NCBI RefSeq assembly: GCF_910589235.1 | Contig: NC_060977.1 | Location: 570,001 to 634,000, forward strand | Source: Vespa crabro | Lineage: Eukaryota > Arthropoda > Insecta > Hymenoptera > Vespidae | DNA: 64,000 bases | Direction of reading: 5' to 3' | Shown: positions 38,220 through 51,263 of the stretch, one piece after another | Numbering within the stretch: position 1 is the first letter of the stretch | Layout: the number at the start of each line of letters is the position of its first letter | The notes under the pieces: generated by a model | The model's database searches: none | Seen by the model: the letters and a program-made list of their open reading frames with translations, nothing else | What the model was told of the DNA's origin: nothing | Position numbers and translations under genes: made by a program

Positions 38220-41200
38220 ATGTCCTGTACCCAGTAGGATATCTAGCCCCAGTATTCCTGTTTTCGGTGTATAATCTCTACTATTACATGGGGAGTCACT
38301 TGTCTGATTTTCATCTCTAACTCTCGCTTGCGTTGCGCCCAACGGAAAAAGTTATGCTCCACGTCGTCTTTTGTTACTGGTCAGTACAGACACTCTTGTG
38401 TTCTTCCCCGTACCATTATTTATAGGTAGACTTAGGAGTATCCGTGCTCGCTTAAGAATTGTGTCAAGTAATACTTGGTCTCACCATGCCGCCTCCCCGT
38501 CCACGTTTTTACGTCTTTGATCAATCACGCAGTCCAGCGTCCTCTTGACTCATGTTCCCAGGACGTCTGCCAGCACCGAAAGCTCTTTTCTCTTTCCTCT
38601 TTGCTTTATACCGCCTTTCCAACGTCGGTTTTCCCGATGTGCACCGCTTTATGTTCTTTCGTTAAAAGCGCAATTGGTATGACTCCATCAATTACCAGTA
38701 TAGCTGGATCGGACACCGTTCTATACGCAGAGACTATCCTTAGTGCTGCTCTCCTCTGTACCTGCGCTAGGCGTTCCCGATAAGACTCCTTGCTAAGTGA
38801 GTCTGCCCATAGTCCAGCACCTTACTTACTTTACTTACTTTACTTACTTTACCGCGGTCATTAGCAATCGGCGCTTACTGGCTTTCGGCCTGGTGACGTT
38901 GGCCATAAGCCTACTCAGGGAAGTAACGCCCTTCTTAACTTTATTCATAGTTCGCTGGATCTGCGACCCAAAGCTCAAACTACGGTCGATTATGATACCC
39001 AAATACTTGATTGCAGGCTTGGACTCCACTGCTATGTCTCCAACTTGCAAAAGGAGGGTGATGTTTATTCTCCTATTTGCAAGGATGACTATTTCCGATT
39101 TTTTCGAGAGCTAGAAGTTGGCCGTTGTCTGCCATCCAGCCGATTTACCGTCCACATGACTTAGCTTAGCTTTAGTTGAGCCATTTCAACATCTCTTGCC
39201 GCGATTTAAGACAGTGATGATGTCTGCATAACCCACAAGGAGCGTCTCTTCTGGCATTTCGGTCCTCAGCAAACTGTCGCATGCCACGATCCAGAGGTTC
39301 GGCCCGAGAATGGATTCCTATGCCACTCCGGCCGTAACATTCATACTTCTCTGCCCTTGTGTAGTCTGATACAATAGCATCGGATCTTTCAGGTAGTCAT
39401 CAAGCATGCGCAGGAAATACTTCGGTATATGGAAAATACGTTCCATCACAATCATAATATCACTCCATCTTGCAGAGTTAAAATCGTTCTTCACATCATG
39501 CGTCACTAGTAAGACTACTCGACGCTAGTGCCAGTTGTGGTCCTCCGCTTTCCGTACTGCTTCCGTCATTACCTGGATCGTGTCGATTACCGTTCCCCTC
39601 ACACTAAATCTGTACTGTTTCGATGACAGGATGCCAGAGGTTTCAATTGTAGGCTTCAACCTTGCCTTTGTCATCTTTTCAAGCAGTTAGCCAGTAAGTC
39701 GTGAATGCACAACAACCGATAGTATGATGGCAGCCTTTGGTCTTATTTGCCCTTACCGATGAGCACGAGACGCGCTATTTTCTGTCGTGATGGTAAAACT
39801 CTAAATGTTAAGCAGACATTGTACGCCTTTAACAGTAGACCTGGATTATGTTGTACTACTATTTTCAGCACTTCGTTTGTTATGCCATGGGGACCTGGTG
39901 CCTAGTTATTTCGTAAAGTTCGAGCCGTTCTCTCATGCTCTTCTGTGCTGAAGGGGGACAATCCTTTACTTGGTCAAAGATTATCTCCGGCCTGGTGGGG
40001 TGTGCCTGGAAGAGGGTACACACGATGTTCTTCATGGTGGTCGTGTCCATGACTTGGGTAGGTCTCAAGCCATCGAGCTTCTGGGTTTCAATTTTGTAGC
40101 ACAGTCCCCATGGGTTAGTACTGATATTCTCTGCCAACATCCTCCAGCAGCCGACCTTGCTTTTTTATTGCCCAGCGCAGTTGCTCTTTCACGGCCTCGT
40201 GTTGCGCAGATTTGGCGTTTCCTTCGCTTCCTTTCCTTGCCCGTTGTGCAGTTCGTCTCAATTTCAGGCATATTCGACGCATCTCCGCGTTCTCTGGAGT
40301 CCATCAGTATGCAGGTCGCTTGCCGTGGTGAGGTCTCTTGCGCGGTATGGTGGATTCGCAAGCCATCACGATGCGGCGGATTGTAGCTCCGACAAGTGTT
40401 TAGGTCCGTGCCTTCCCTGTTACTTCGAGTCCTTCGGTAACTTCTATTTCCTAGGATATTGTTTTAATGAAGTTTCCGGAGTCCAACTTTTGAACGTTCC
40501 ATCTGCGTAAAGTCGCTTTGTCTTCTCTGCCTCTTTGTAAATCTCTACGTATTGTAAAGGTAATGTACTGGTGATCGCTTTTAGTGTAGTCCTTGATCAT
40601 CTTCCACCCCTCGATTCGAACAGGCCATCATTTGCGAGGGAGATGGCCGGAAACATCTCAATGTACCCGGAGCGCCGGAAGGTTGTGGTAGAGCCAACGA
40701 TTAATTCTTAATGTCCTGTTCTGGTCGCCATTTCCGCCACGTATATGCTCCTAGAGTTTTGGTGCGGCATTTCCCACTCGACCGACTTAGCATTAAAGTG
40801 GCCGACCACCAAGATGTTACCTGCTGTGTTCCGGACCTCTTCCTTCAGCATGTCTATGTTTTCCCGGAATTCACTGATGAGTTCGTTTGGTATGAATTAC
40901 CAACTAAAATATATAACCTCCCTTTTATCTGGACTTTTAATCCATACGAAGCCACGGCGGCTTCCGTGACTCTCTTCTGGTATCTTGCTTGACTCCAAAA
41001 TCCAGATGGCCGCTGCGGCCTCAGGATCAGAGAACCATAAGGCCGATTTCTTCTCCTTATACTGTTCAACAGCTGAACTGCTCTCTTCTCCTGGGCCAGC
41101 AATTACAGTATCTCGTTAGCAGTCTCCTCATTTTTCTGTAGTATTCCCTCCTGTTCATGTATGCTTATAGTATTCGCGTTATCACAGGAGCTTTTTGGTT
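38220..41200 (-). pseudogene. R1-like ORF2 (endonuclease plus reverse transcriptase)
   Basis: Endonuclease pieces: RRGFVWIKS near 40,955, and VVGHFNAKSVEWEMPHQNSR near 40,815-40,755. RT pieces: GPHGITNEVLKI near 39,895, LARLKPTIETSG-like residues near 39,640, and VTHDVKNDFNSARWSDIM near 39,505. The catalytic box reads GYADIITV near 39,225, so the second Asp of YADD is missing. VGDIAVESKPAIKYLGIIID lies near 39,048-38,990. Downstream a three-copy CTTACTTTA repeat (38,822-38,850) inserts residues. The Cys/His C-terminal region is not clearly preserved. Confidence 0.82.
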
Positions 41201-42432
41201 TTATTGAGAGTATCCTTGAAGATGCTACAACGCCCCGATCCAGGAGCGTGGTCACGCTCGAGTCTTTCTTGTCCTTTATCCGCCTTAGTGCATAACATGC
41301 AGTTTTCCGAGATCAGGCATTCTCTCGCTTGATGATTAGCTTCACCACATTTGTAGTAGAGCTTGCTTCTATCCGGCCCCTTGCAGTTCTGGGAGGTATG
41401 CCCATATCCAAGGCATCTGTAGCACCTGGAGACTACCGTCCTCTGTCGTATTCTACAATATGTTCCAACTTTAATATGTTCCGACATTAAAAGTCGGTTT
41501 GCTCCTTGTGCGCTCACCTTTACGACGGCCATTTTGAGACCTCTCCAGTTCGTCTTCGTGGTCAAGATATTCATATATTCTTCCCACCTGTATGTCCCTC
41601 CTGATCGCTTCTTCCACTTCTTGGGCAGTGGTTAAATTGTCAAGATCACTAATCTCTAACTTCACGCTAAGTTCCAGATGACGGTCTGTCGCTTTATCCC
41701 CTAGCATGTTTTTAAGCGTGCCTCCGAAGACGGCCTTGTCTTTAGACCCTGCCCAATTCCTGGAAAACATCCCCTGGCCTTGTTTGTCGGATCGATCTCA
41801 CCTCTGCCTACAAATCCTCCGGTTTTGTTCTGCTACAGATTTCCCGAGCACGTCTGCATAGGTTCTTCCTCCATTCCGCTTGGTCAAGAGGGACTCCAGG
41901 CGAGGCTTTAAACGCCTTTGTATATTTGTCTTTTCGTTTGGCTTTTTTAGCCTTTCTCACATTCGCCGGGTACCAGAGCGGATGCCTTCGCTGGTTTCTT
42001 CTTTTGTTTCCGTCGGTTTTGGCTACCTTCGTGCAGGTAGGGGTGGGAGGTGCCTCTTGCTTTTTCTTTTTTCCGGCATTCTTCTCTACCGGACTCAACG
42101 CTGCTCGTTTTTTGTTGGCCTCCTCTATTGTTTCATCATGAGATATCATAACACGTGCTTTATCAGACGCCATTCGTTTTTGTTGCTCCCTTACGGAAAG
42201 GTCTGTGGCCTTCCTCGAGTCTCGCAGGTGAGCAAGGAAACTCAGGGCGTCTCCAAATTGTACGATGCCTTTCTTGACACCAGCACTGATAATTCTTTGT
42301 CGCTCGGTTGCACTTTTCATGGCCTTCAGTATCTCCTTTCATTTCGCTAATTCCTCCTCTTCTTTTTTCCTCGTACTCGCGACGTGGTCATCGATGAAGA
42401 AACCCTTCAAAACGATTTTCACGCAATTTTCC
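41182..42432 (-). pseudogene. R1-like ORF1 (gag-like, CCHC knuckles)
   Basis: The likely start is ATG near 42,432 (MENCVKIVLKGFF), broken by a TGA near 42,340. It continues with KSATERQRIISAGVKKGIVQ at 42,317, a basic Lys/Arg-rich middle, then the conserved R1 gag block MAVVKVSAQGANRLL near 41,530. The zinc knuckles are CYRCLGYGHTSQNC (near 41,430), YYKCGEANHQAREC (first Cys changed to Tyr, near 41,355) and a third Cys-rich segment with CMLC (near 41,305). A frameshift lies near 41,800. It is the RNA-binding component of the LINE particle. Confidence 0.85.
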
Positions 42433-42787
42433 ATTTTTGACCTAACCACTTTATCTTCTTTTTCTTCCTCTCTACCTCTTTAATCATTCTGAGATATCTC
42501 TTTAATCGGCGCTTGTAGTGTTGTACGCCCGATTTTTGTTCTTCTTCCGAAAGAATTGTTGCTGCCTGTAGCTTCTGATCCGATACCGGCCAAAACAGCC
42601 ACCGTCATAGGACTGCAGTAGTAAGATGACGATGGCTGCGGGATTGCTGCGGGGTTTCTTATTCTGAGTTCGTCCCATAGCTAATTTTGGACCATCCCTG
42701 CATTACCCGGTAACCTGCATATCTCCAAGGCGCCTCCCTATCCATCACCTAGGAAGGCGCCATATGGGTGAATAGCAATCCCACACG

Positions 42788-43086
42788 AAAATAATAATAA
42801 TATTAATAATAAAGATAATAATCATAATAATAATTATTATAACCGTAAAAATAATAGTTATATTATTGATAGTAATAATGATTAAAACGATAAAAGAAAA
42901 ATAATTATAATAATAATAATAATAATAATAATATTAAAGATAATAACGATAAAAATAGAAGTAATAATAAAGATACTAATTGTAATAATAATAACAATAT
43001 TAAGAATAACGATAATAACGATAATAACGATAATAACGATAATAATAATAATAATAACGATAATAACGATAATAACGATAATAACG

Positions 43087-43136
<50 letters not shown>

Positions 43137-43241
43137 GATAATAACGACAATAACGATAATAACGATAATAACGATAATAATAACGATAATAACGATAATA
43201 ATAACGATAATAACGATAATAACGATAATAACGATAATAAC

Positions 43242-43324
<83 letters not shown>

Positions 43325-43373
43325 CGATGACGATGATGACGATGACGATGATGATGATGATGATGATGACGAC

Positions 43374-43460
<87 letters not shown>

Positions 43461-44066
43461 AAAATAAAAGTAACGACGATAATAATAATAATAATAATAA
43501 CGATAATAACAATAATAATGATGAAAAAAATAAAAATAATATTAATTATAATGATAGAAATAAAATTGATAATAACGATAATATAAGAACTAATATTAAT
43601 AATAATAAAAATAACGATAATAATTGTAATAATAAAATTAATAATGATAATAATGATAATAACGATAATAATAATAATAATAATAGCATTATTAAAAATA
43701 GTAATAAGAATAACGGTACTAACAATTATAGTAATAAAAATTATAAGAGTAATAACGATACTAATAATAATAATAGTAAAAGTAATAACGATAAGAATAA
43801 TGGTAATATATACAAGATTAACATTATCGTTAATAATGATAACAAAAATAATAATAATTATAATAAAAACGATAATAACGATAATAGTGTTAGTATTGAA
43901 AAAGATGATAATGATAATAACGATAATAACATTAATTATAATATTAATAATAAAAATAGTAACGTTAATTAGGATAATAATACCAGTAATACCTCAAATT
44001 CCGATAATAACAATAACGATCATAACGATAATAACAATAAGGGGAGTTATAATAATAAAAATAATT
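42788..44066. repeat. (AAT)n/(AAC)n/(GAT)n microsatellite, right part
   Basis: Imperfect AAT, AAC and CGATAATAA repeats with a long pure GAT/GAC core at about 43,242-43,461. Frames of poly-Met, poly-His or poly-Leu here are translated repeat. It continues the tract interrupted by the R1-like LINE. Confidence 0.97.
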
Positions 44067-44069
44067 GAG

Positions 44070-44735
44070 CCGTTTATTTTGAAAGTGGTCTAACTCCATT
44101 GATCTTCAAATCGAGATATTTAAAGGTTTGCGTTTCAATAAATTTAAAATTATACGTATAAAATACTAATAAGTCATACTACTTAAGTGTATCTAAGGGT
44201 GTTAAATTTATAGTTCCTATTAAAATAGTGGCAATTATTAAGTGAATAATATGCGTTTTCTTATCAAGAATGGAGTTAGGCCACTTTCAAAATTAACAAT
44301 CAGATTCATTATAAAATTTGAAGGTGCCCAAGTCCATTCAACATAATTTAAGATGCTTTAAATTGAAAAAAACAATACTCAATTTATTTTACATATCTTT
44401 AAAACACTTCGAAAACATAATTTTTAATTACATAACGTACAAAATTACAAACATAAATTTATTACAAAACATTTTACTACTCATCTAGATTTTATGTGTA
44501 TGAAAGGGATTTGAAGAAATCATGACGTTCCGGTGGTATATATCATATTAGGTCATTATGTCCTTGAATTTTGCTGTTGTAATTTGTCTGATATTTTTAT
44601 ACAGTGGTGTCAATACAATATTTTCGAAAATTCTTGATCTAACCCGATGTAATAATAAATTTAGGACTTTAAAATTTTCATTTTTATTCATTGATTTAAG
44701 TATAAATGGAGTTAGGCCACTTTCAAAATAAACGG
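44070..44735. mobile_element. Non-autonomous element with 31-bp terminal inverted repeats
   Basis: The left end (44,070-44,100) begins CCGTTTATTTTGAAAGTGG, and the reverse complement of the right end (44,705-44,735) begins identically. Over 31 bases they differ at one position. A further internal copy of the right-end sequence lies at 44,269-44,297 in the same orientation as the right end. A shorter echo (AAATGGAGTTA) lies at 44,875. The interior has no coding frame. It lies between two (AAT)n tracts. The transposon superfamily is unknown; no obvious target duplication was found. Confidence 0.7.
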
Positions 44736-44879
44736 TTAAATTATTGAACTAATTCTGAAAACTTATGTGTCAAGAATTATCGTATTTACTCGGAATATAA
44801 GCAACCTGAAATGCTTTACTGATAAATAAGATAAAGTTGTACATGTAATTATAGTAACAGGAAAAAAAATTGACAAATG

Positions 44880-45560
44880 GAGTTATAAAAACGACAATAA
44901 GCATAATATTAGAAATAATAGCATTGAAAAAATGATAGCAACATTAACGATAATAACCATAATAACGATAATATAAACAATAATAACTAAAATAGTAATA
45001 ATAACACAAATACTAATAACAATCATAATAAAAGTAATAACTTTAATAATAATATTAATAATAAAGATAATATTAATAATAATAGTAATATTTATAATAA
45101 TAATAATAATGACAATAACGAAGATAATAACAGAAAAAATATTAATAACAATAATATCAATAACAATAATAACAATAATATTAATTACTATAGTAATAAT
45201 AAAAATATTAGTAATAACGATAATAACGATAATAATAATAATAATAATAACGATAGTTATGATAATAAGAATAATAATAATAAAAAGAATAATGATAACA
45301 ACAACTATAATAATAAAAACGATCAATATAATAACGATAGCAATAATAACAATAATACAAATAAAAACGATAATAACAATAATAATAATAACACCGATAA
45401 TTATAAAGATAATAATAAAAAAAATAATAAAAGTAATAACGATAATGGTAATAACAATAATAGTAATAATAATAATAATTACGATTATAACGAAATTAAC
45501 GATAGTAATTTCATCAGTAATAATAATATCATCAATAGTAAAAATAACAATAAAAACGGC

Positions 45561-45597
<37 letters not shown>

Positions 45598-45625
45598 TTA
45601 ATAATAATAATAATGCTAGAAATGC
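44880..45625. repeat. (AAT)n/(AAC)n microsatellite, third block
   Basis: A long, imperfect AAT/AAC/GATAAT tract similar in style to that at 42.8-44.0 kb, ending in a purer AAT run at about 45,560-45,612. Confidence 0.96.
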
Positions 45626-45629
45626 TACC

Positions 45630-46840
45630 TAATAAAGTTCTAATAGTTTAACAAATTGATTGAAAAGGATAGAAATCGATTAAATTTCAGGTTTGTTACG
45701 TCCTTTAAATGAATTTTACAGGTTATATGTGTAAAATATTGACATTGGATCATTTAACTACTCACTTGGAGAAAAATTGAATTGATTATAGAATATGCAT
45801 TAACTTGCAAGTACAAAACAGTAAGAGAATGAACATAAAGGAGAAATAATTAAGGTATCATTCGTTTAAGTCTTGGACGTAATTTAGTATTATTTTCTGT
45901 CGTTATCCTGAATCAAAAGTAAGATTTTAAAATTGATTATAATTTCAAGCAACAGTTTTTGTTATTAGTTATGCTTGCATTTTATGTTTAATAACATTTT
46001 TACATTTCATTTGTATGAATATAACACTGTTATTAAATTTCTTTTTATCTTTTTTTTTCAGATTGTACGTAAAACGTTGACATATGAGAGTAATCGTTGA
46101 GGTTGCAGAGAGATATACATACCTCCTTGTATTAAATTTTAAACTTATTTGTGATAGTATTATCATTATTTTTACATTCTTTATTCTATTTTTAATTTTT
46201 TTTCTTTTCTTTTTCTTTTGTACTTATATCATGCAGAAGATTTGCGACTTGTTAGTAATAAAGTTATATTCACATTGTTTTTTTAATTTAACACCATAAT
46301 TTCAGAATTGTTTCATCTGAATTATAATTTTACAACCACGTGATTGTAACCGTCACGTCTCATAATTGATAAATTGTGAGTTATCAAGTGTAATCAATTT
46401 TTTCGACAATTCACGTTATTTAGGGTCAGTGAAATGTTAGTGGCCAATAAGTGAGTTGTTTCTACAATAATTTATAATTACTTTCTTTTATGCGATTATT
46501 AGGCGATCTGAATATATGTAACATACCATAATCTAAGATTATATATTATTATATTAAAAGATTTGAATACACAGCAATTTATATTAGTCCCGATAATAAA
46601 TCGGACAAAGATTTTATTCAGATATCAAATTTATGTAATACACTTAATCGGAGCTGATTTACGAAGATTGTTACGACAGGCTGTCTTCATCAAGGGGGTT
46701 ATATGAAAAAGTATTTCGTTATTATTGGTATTTATTTTATGGTGTATATTCGTTAATTTGTATAAATTTAATTTGTAGAAAAATTATTTTCCATTATAGA
46801 AGCACTTTGTATATTATGTATGAAAAAAAAAGAAAAAAAT
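45630..46840. other. AT-rich stretch, nothing recognised
   Basis: No coding or RNA features were recognised. Confidence 0.55.
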
Positions 46841-46849
46841 AATTTTCAT

Positions 46850-47750
46850 TTACATACATGCCTGCTGTGGAAGTTGTACTGGCCGGGGTTGAAACACATG
46901 GAAGTCGATAATAATATGATTCTGAGTTAATGCTTGGTAATAATTTGTTCGAATTCTATCTTACGCTTCAACGATATGCTATGTAAGATATAAAATCAAT
47001 GAATAATTTTAATGATCATTTAACGTATTATTTTAAAAATATTTAATTGTTTTATAGACTGGACCAAATAATTTGTGCCAAAGAACAATTGGAATCTAAG
47101 GAAATACATTATCACGACTGGTGGTTTAGAGATGATGTTGTTGGATACTGCATTAATTGAATACTGCAGTATATAAGGTTTAAAAACGAATCGATGGAGC
47201 TGTTGAATTTTACATATTACAGGCTATTGATAATAGTTGTAGCGCATAAAATGTTACCTGCTATAGGAGGTAAGTAAAATTCCTTCTTACGCTTATAATA
47301 AAATGTATAAGTAGTTCACCGAAAATTTTTTTTTTTAATATTTTATCATTGTAGGTGTCCCATGTAAGGAGCAGAAGTAAATACTATTACTAATGCGATG
47401 CATCGGTTTTTCCATTATCTTGATTGAAATTTTAACCGTACTAGGCGCTAATCTTAGCCTCGAAATTTTGGAAAGATTTTTCTTAGTAATTTGGGAGATA
47501 ATGTCTAAAACACTTTTTTAGTTAGTTCATAATAATCTGGAAGTAAGAAATATATATTTAAAAAATTCACTTATTCAAATAAACGTTTATAGATTTTAAG
47601 TGTTATTTCAAAAATTGTGTTTACAGAAAAGAAGACCACGTTCACTCTACTTTAATCTATATCAGACACTTCATACAGTCATTAAATTTTACAATATTGG
47701 TACGGATGAGACATGGAATGTGGAGGTTTTGGAGAATATTGAAGAACATC
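46850..47750 (+). repeat. Duplicated module A, copy 1
   Basis: Homologous over about 900 bp to 55,345-56,200 in the same orientation. It carries intron/exon-like signals conserved in both copies: TTTTATAG acceptor then ACTGG at 47,058, GGAGGTAAGT donor near 47,268-47,276, and TTTACAG acceptor then AAAAGAAGACCACGTTCA at 47,627. The last block is open for 57 codons (KKRPRSLYFNLYQTLHTVIK...), ending at TGA near 47,795. No protein family is recognised and the other blocks contain stops, so it may be a noncoding transcript or a decayed gene. Confidence 0.6.
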
Positions 47751-48349
47751 GAAATACTTACTTTTCATACACTTACTTCAATAATTTACAAGTTTGATAA
47801 TTTTCCAATTATTTAGACGATATTTAATGCAAAACAATAAACAAATACTGAAACAATTGTAGATTCGCTGAAACTTTTCATAGTTCGGAATAAGCGTTAA
47901 ATATGAAATAAGTTTTATTTAAAATGTCGATAAGTTCAATTTTGTATTCCAACTCTTTGCCTTCATTAAATTTAATTTTAATTTATATTGTTTATAGTTA
48001 ATTATTTTAATGTCGCAGTCGCATTGACTACTTTAGATGTAAACAAAAATAGTAAACATCGGAGCTCTCCCTCTCCCCCTCCCCCTCCCTCTCTCTCTCT
48101 CAGGATCTTCTTCGTGTAAGTTTCAAGTAAATATATTTAGTAGTAAATATTATTTATTAAATTATATTTAGTAGTAACTATTATATTATAGTATATATAG
48201 TAAATATATTAGACTTAAAGTAAATATATTTCTATATTAAGCATTTACTGAATAATTTGTACAATTCAATTGTTGTGTCGCTAAAATATACGTAATATCT
48301 TAAAGTATAAGCAGTATTCGTTCGTCGCGTGTTGCTATTTAAAATGATA

Positions 48350-48760
48350 GCTATCATTTTAACACAAGTGAACTTGCATCGTCTGCTTGCAATGGAGTCC
48401 ATGCGAATCATTGTTTGTTCGCAAAGTTTTCGTTATAAACAGTCGTATAGGTTGTCTTTATAAAAGACAATAAAGTTTTGCGAAGTAAATTCAGTAACTA
48501 TTCGTTAAAAAATAATTAGTGCGTAATAGAGTTAGTGCATTATTTAAGAGGATTTCCACCATTTTCAATGACGACCTATTCAATTAGCTACGAATCAATC
48601 ACTCTCAATTTCGACCTTATCGCGGAGGAATGTTTTGGAGCCATCACAGAACTTCTTAAGTAGTAAGTAAATTTTCGAGTCTCATCGATCACACTCAATC
48701 ATGTCGAGGACAAAAGGTCTGAATCGGCATGAGTGATTGATTGGTTCTAATTAATTAAAA
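48350..48760 (+). repeat. Inverted-duplicated module B, copy 1
   Basis: Homologous to the reverse complement of 59,925-60,310 over about 380 bp, with about 70-75 percent identity by eye. A small frame starts at ATG 48,568 (MTTYSISYESITLNFDLIAE, then 11 more residues, stop TAG at 48,661-48,663). Its last two thirds, including the stop codon, align in frame with the other copy. A GTAAGT follows at 48,664. No family is recognised. Confidence 0.6.
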
Positions 48761-49134
48761 GAAGAATATTGAGAAAAAAATTAATAGATGAAAAAAAATT
48801 TACATGAAAAATCTTTGACATCGTTGCCGCTTCGTCAAATATCGAAATACGTTGAGAATTTCGTTTCTTGGTACTGAAATTATTATTTATTGAAAATTAT
48901 TATTTATTGAAAATAGTACGAAGCATCATGTTCGGTGTTGTCGATATTTAACTGTTTGCTGCAAGCTTGTGTTTTATGTACTTTTGTTGTATATATAAAT
49001 ACCTACATATTCCGTATAAATGTACCATGGTCTCTATCATTCGTGCCCCGTTCTTTTCTTGGTTATATATTCATGTACTCATAGCCGTTAGAGCTGCTAT
49101 TATACGAGAATGGTCAAATGAGGATAGGATGATA

Positions 49135-50398
49135 TTGGATTGTTCGGAAAATAATTTCGTTTTTTTCTGACAGAGGATGTAATTGTATTTTTTTGCACCC
49201 AATTTCACACTTAAGCCGCATAATCATTATATATTCTGAGAGCTGATATAGCAAGGTTTGTGTGTGAAAAAATCCAATTGATTCTAGCAGTAATTTTTGG
49301 TTGATGCCCTTTTAAATATGGAGAACAATAAACAGCATTTTCGTCATATTTTACTTTTTTAGTATAAAAAAAAGTAAAAATGCTGTTCAAGCCAGAAAAA
49401 AATTAAACGATGTGTAGGGAGATGTACGTCAGTGCCAGAAAATTTCGATCCGGCAATTTTAATGTCGAAGATGCACTACATTCTGGAAGGCCGGTTGAAG
49501 CTGATAAAGACACGGTAAAGGCACTAGTTGATGCAAATCGGCGAATAACAACACGTAAGATCGGTGAGAGATTAAATTTATCAAATTCAACTGTTTATGA
49601 CCACTTGAAAGGCCTGGGTTTAACCCCGAAGTTCGATATATGGGTTCCCCATATTCTCACGAAGAAAAATTTGTGTCGACGCGTTGACGTCTGTGATTTG
49701 CTTCTCAAACGTCACGAAAATGATCCATTTTTGAAGCGCATCATTAATGGGGACGAAAAATGGGAGTTGTATATAACAATGTCAAACGCAAGAGATCATG
49801 GATCAAAAAAGATGAGCCGGCTCAAAACATTTCCAAAGCCAATATCCATCAAAAAAAGGTGATGCTGTCTGTTTGGTGGGATTTTAAAGGAATCGTTTTT
49901 TTGAGATTTTACCGGATAACACAACAATTAATTCGGAAGTCTACTGTCATCAACTGGACAAACTGAATGATGCACTTCAACAGAAAAGGTCAGAATTAAT
50001 CAACAGAAAACGTGTAATGTTCCTCGAAGATAATGCGAGACCTCATACAAGTTTGGTCTCTCGCCAAAAGCTTTCACAGCTTGAATGGGATACAATGTCA
50101 CACCCACCATATTCTCCATCTGGCACCTTCGGATTATTATTTGTTCCGGTCACTGCAAAATTTTTTAGACGGTAAAAATTTCACTTCAAATGAGGAGGTT
50201 AAAAACCATCTCGATCAGTTTTTTGCCAGCAAAGACCAAAAAGTTTATGAGCGTGGAATCATGCTACTACCAGAAAGATGGCAGAAGGTATTGGACCAGA
50301 ATGGCTAATATATAATTTAATAAAATATTTATTCATTATACGAAAATTATCTTTCATTTTCACAAAAAAAAAACGAAATGACTTTCCGAACGACCCAA
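49135..50398 (+). mobile_element. mariner, mellifera-type, with both terminal inverted repeats
   Basis: A 1264-bp element flanked by TA at 49,133-49,134 and 50,399-50,400. The right terminal repeat, read inward, is TTGGGTCGTTCGGAAAGTCA and continues to 32 bases; the left one (TTGGATTGTTCGGAAAATAA) has four changes over 32. The transposase frame (49,318-50,308) occupies the plus strand. Close similarity of the transposase to mellifera-subfamily mariners is from memory of the family. Confidence 0.93.
49318..50308 (+). pseudogene. mariner transposase (DD34D), inactivated
   Basis: ATG 49,318 opens MENNKQHFRHILLF and meets TAG at 49,360. The body reads FRSGNFNVEDALHSGRPVEA (49,446 on), then an HTH with NLSNSTVYDHLKGLG. 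Catalytic motifs are IINGDEKW (near 49,745), FLEDNARPHTSL (near 50,020; the common HHD is LED) and LAPSDYYLFRSLQNF (near 50,125). The C-terminus ends GIMLLPERWQKVLDQNG before TAA at 50,306. Frameshifts lie near 49,410, 49,760, 49,900 and 50,120. All three catalytic Asp codons survive in the separate pieces. Expected family length is about 345-350 residues, matching the span. Confidence 0.92.
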
Positions 50399-50400
50399 TA

Positions 50401-51206
50401 TAAGATGATCGAGTTGGACGGCAGCGACGCGGCTTGATATAGAATTCTAATAATAGAGGTAGAACATCGATCTTACATCGATTTACATGTTAAACAAACG
50501 GAATTCTTAATCACGAAATTAACATAAACTATAATTCGGTGGAATTTATGATATCTTATTTGTCGAAGAATTAATTCTTTTCATCGATTATTTTATTTAT
50601 TAATTTTTCTAATCGGTATAAATTTTAATTCATTTCTACGAGTTATTTCTTTTGTACAAATTTTTATTTTCAAATTTCACGTAGTATACTTTAGTCTCGT
50701 AGAAGCACGTTTCATGTATCTTCTATTAAATGATATTAAACCGTATAGACAGTACATGTACGATCAATTTTTTTTGTCGATAATTATAGCGTGAATGAAG
50801 TTAACAGAAAAAAAATACATATCAATTTACGAATATTTATTTGGAAATCAAACAATTGGCAAAGGAGGGGAATGAATGAATAAATACATAAAAAAAATAA
50901 GAAAAGAAAAGAGAGGAAAAAATACGACGAAGGTATGTCAGTATGATCGAAATAAAAATACAAGACGATCAAGAAGTAGTAACCGAAGATAAAAGAACTC
51001 GAATGAAAACGGGGAAATATCTAAATTTGGAAACCGTATATTTTTCTTTTTCTTTCTCTTCCTCTTTCTCTTCGTTTTATACTTTCATACTTAAGCGCCA
51101 TGTATCCCTTTTCTATCATTGTCTCGTCGTCCAGATGAAGAACTTTCTGAATATCTCTTAATAATCGCTCTTGCTATCATCCTCTTACTTCTACTCCAAT
51201 TTATTA

Positions 51207-51263
<57 letters not shown>

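Larger units (their letters stand above)
37963..42787 (-). mobile_element. R1-clade LINE inserted in an (AAT)n microsatellite
   Basis: A minus-strand non-LTR element of about 4.8 kb with a 5' UTR (about 42,787-42,440), gag-like ORF1, ORF2 (endonuclease, RT, C-terminal region), a 3' UTR and a 3' poly-A (poly-T on plus, 37,963-37,981). Both flanks are (AAT)n repeat. Length and layout fit R1-clade elements (about 5 kb). It is dead by many stops and frameshifts. Confidence 0.85.

Noticed and set aside
43000..43512. Poly-His, poly-Met and poly-Leu frames, and similar Ile/Asn frames at 37,508-38,131 and 43,644-45,651
   Set aside because: All are microsatellite translations.
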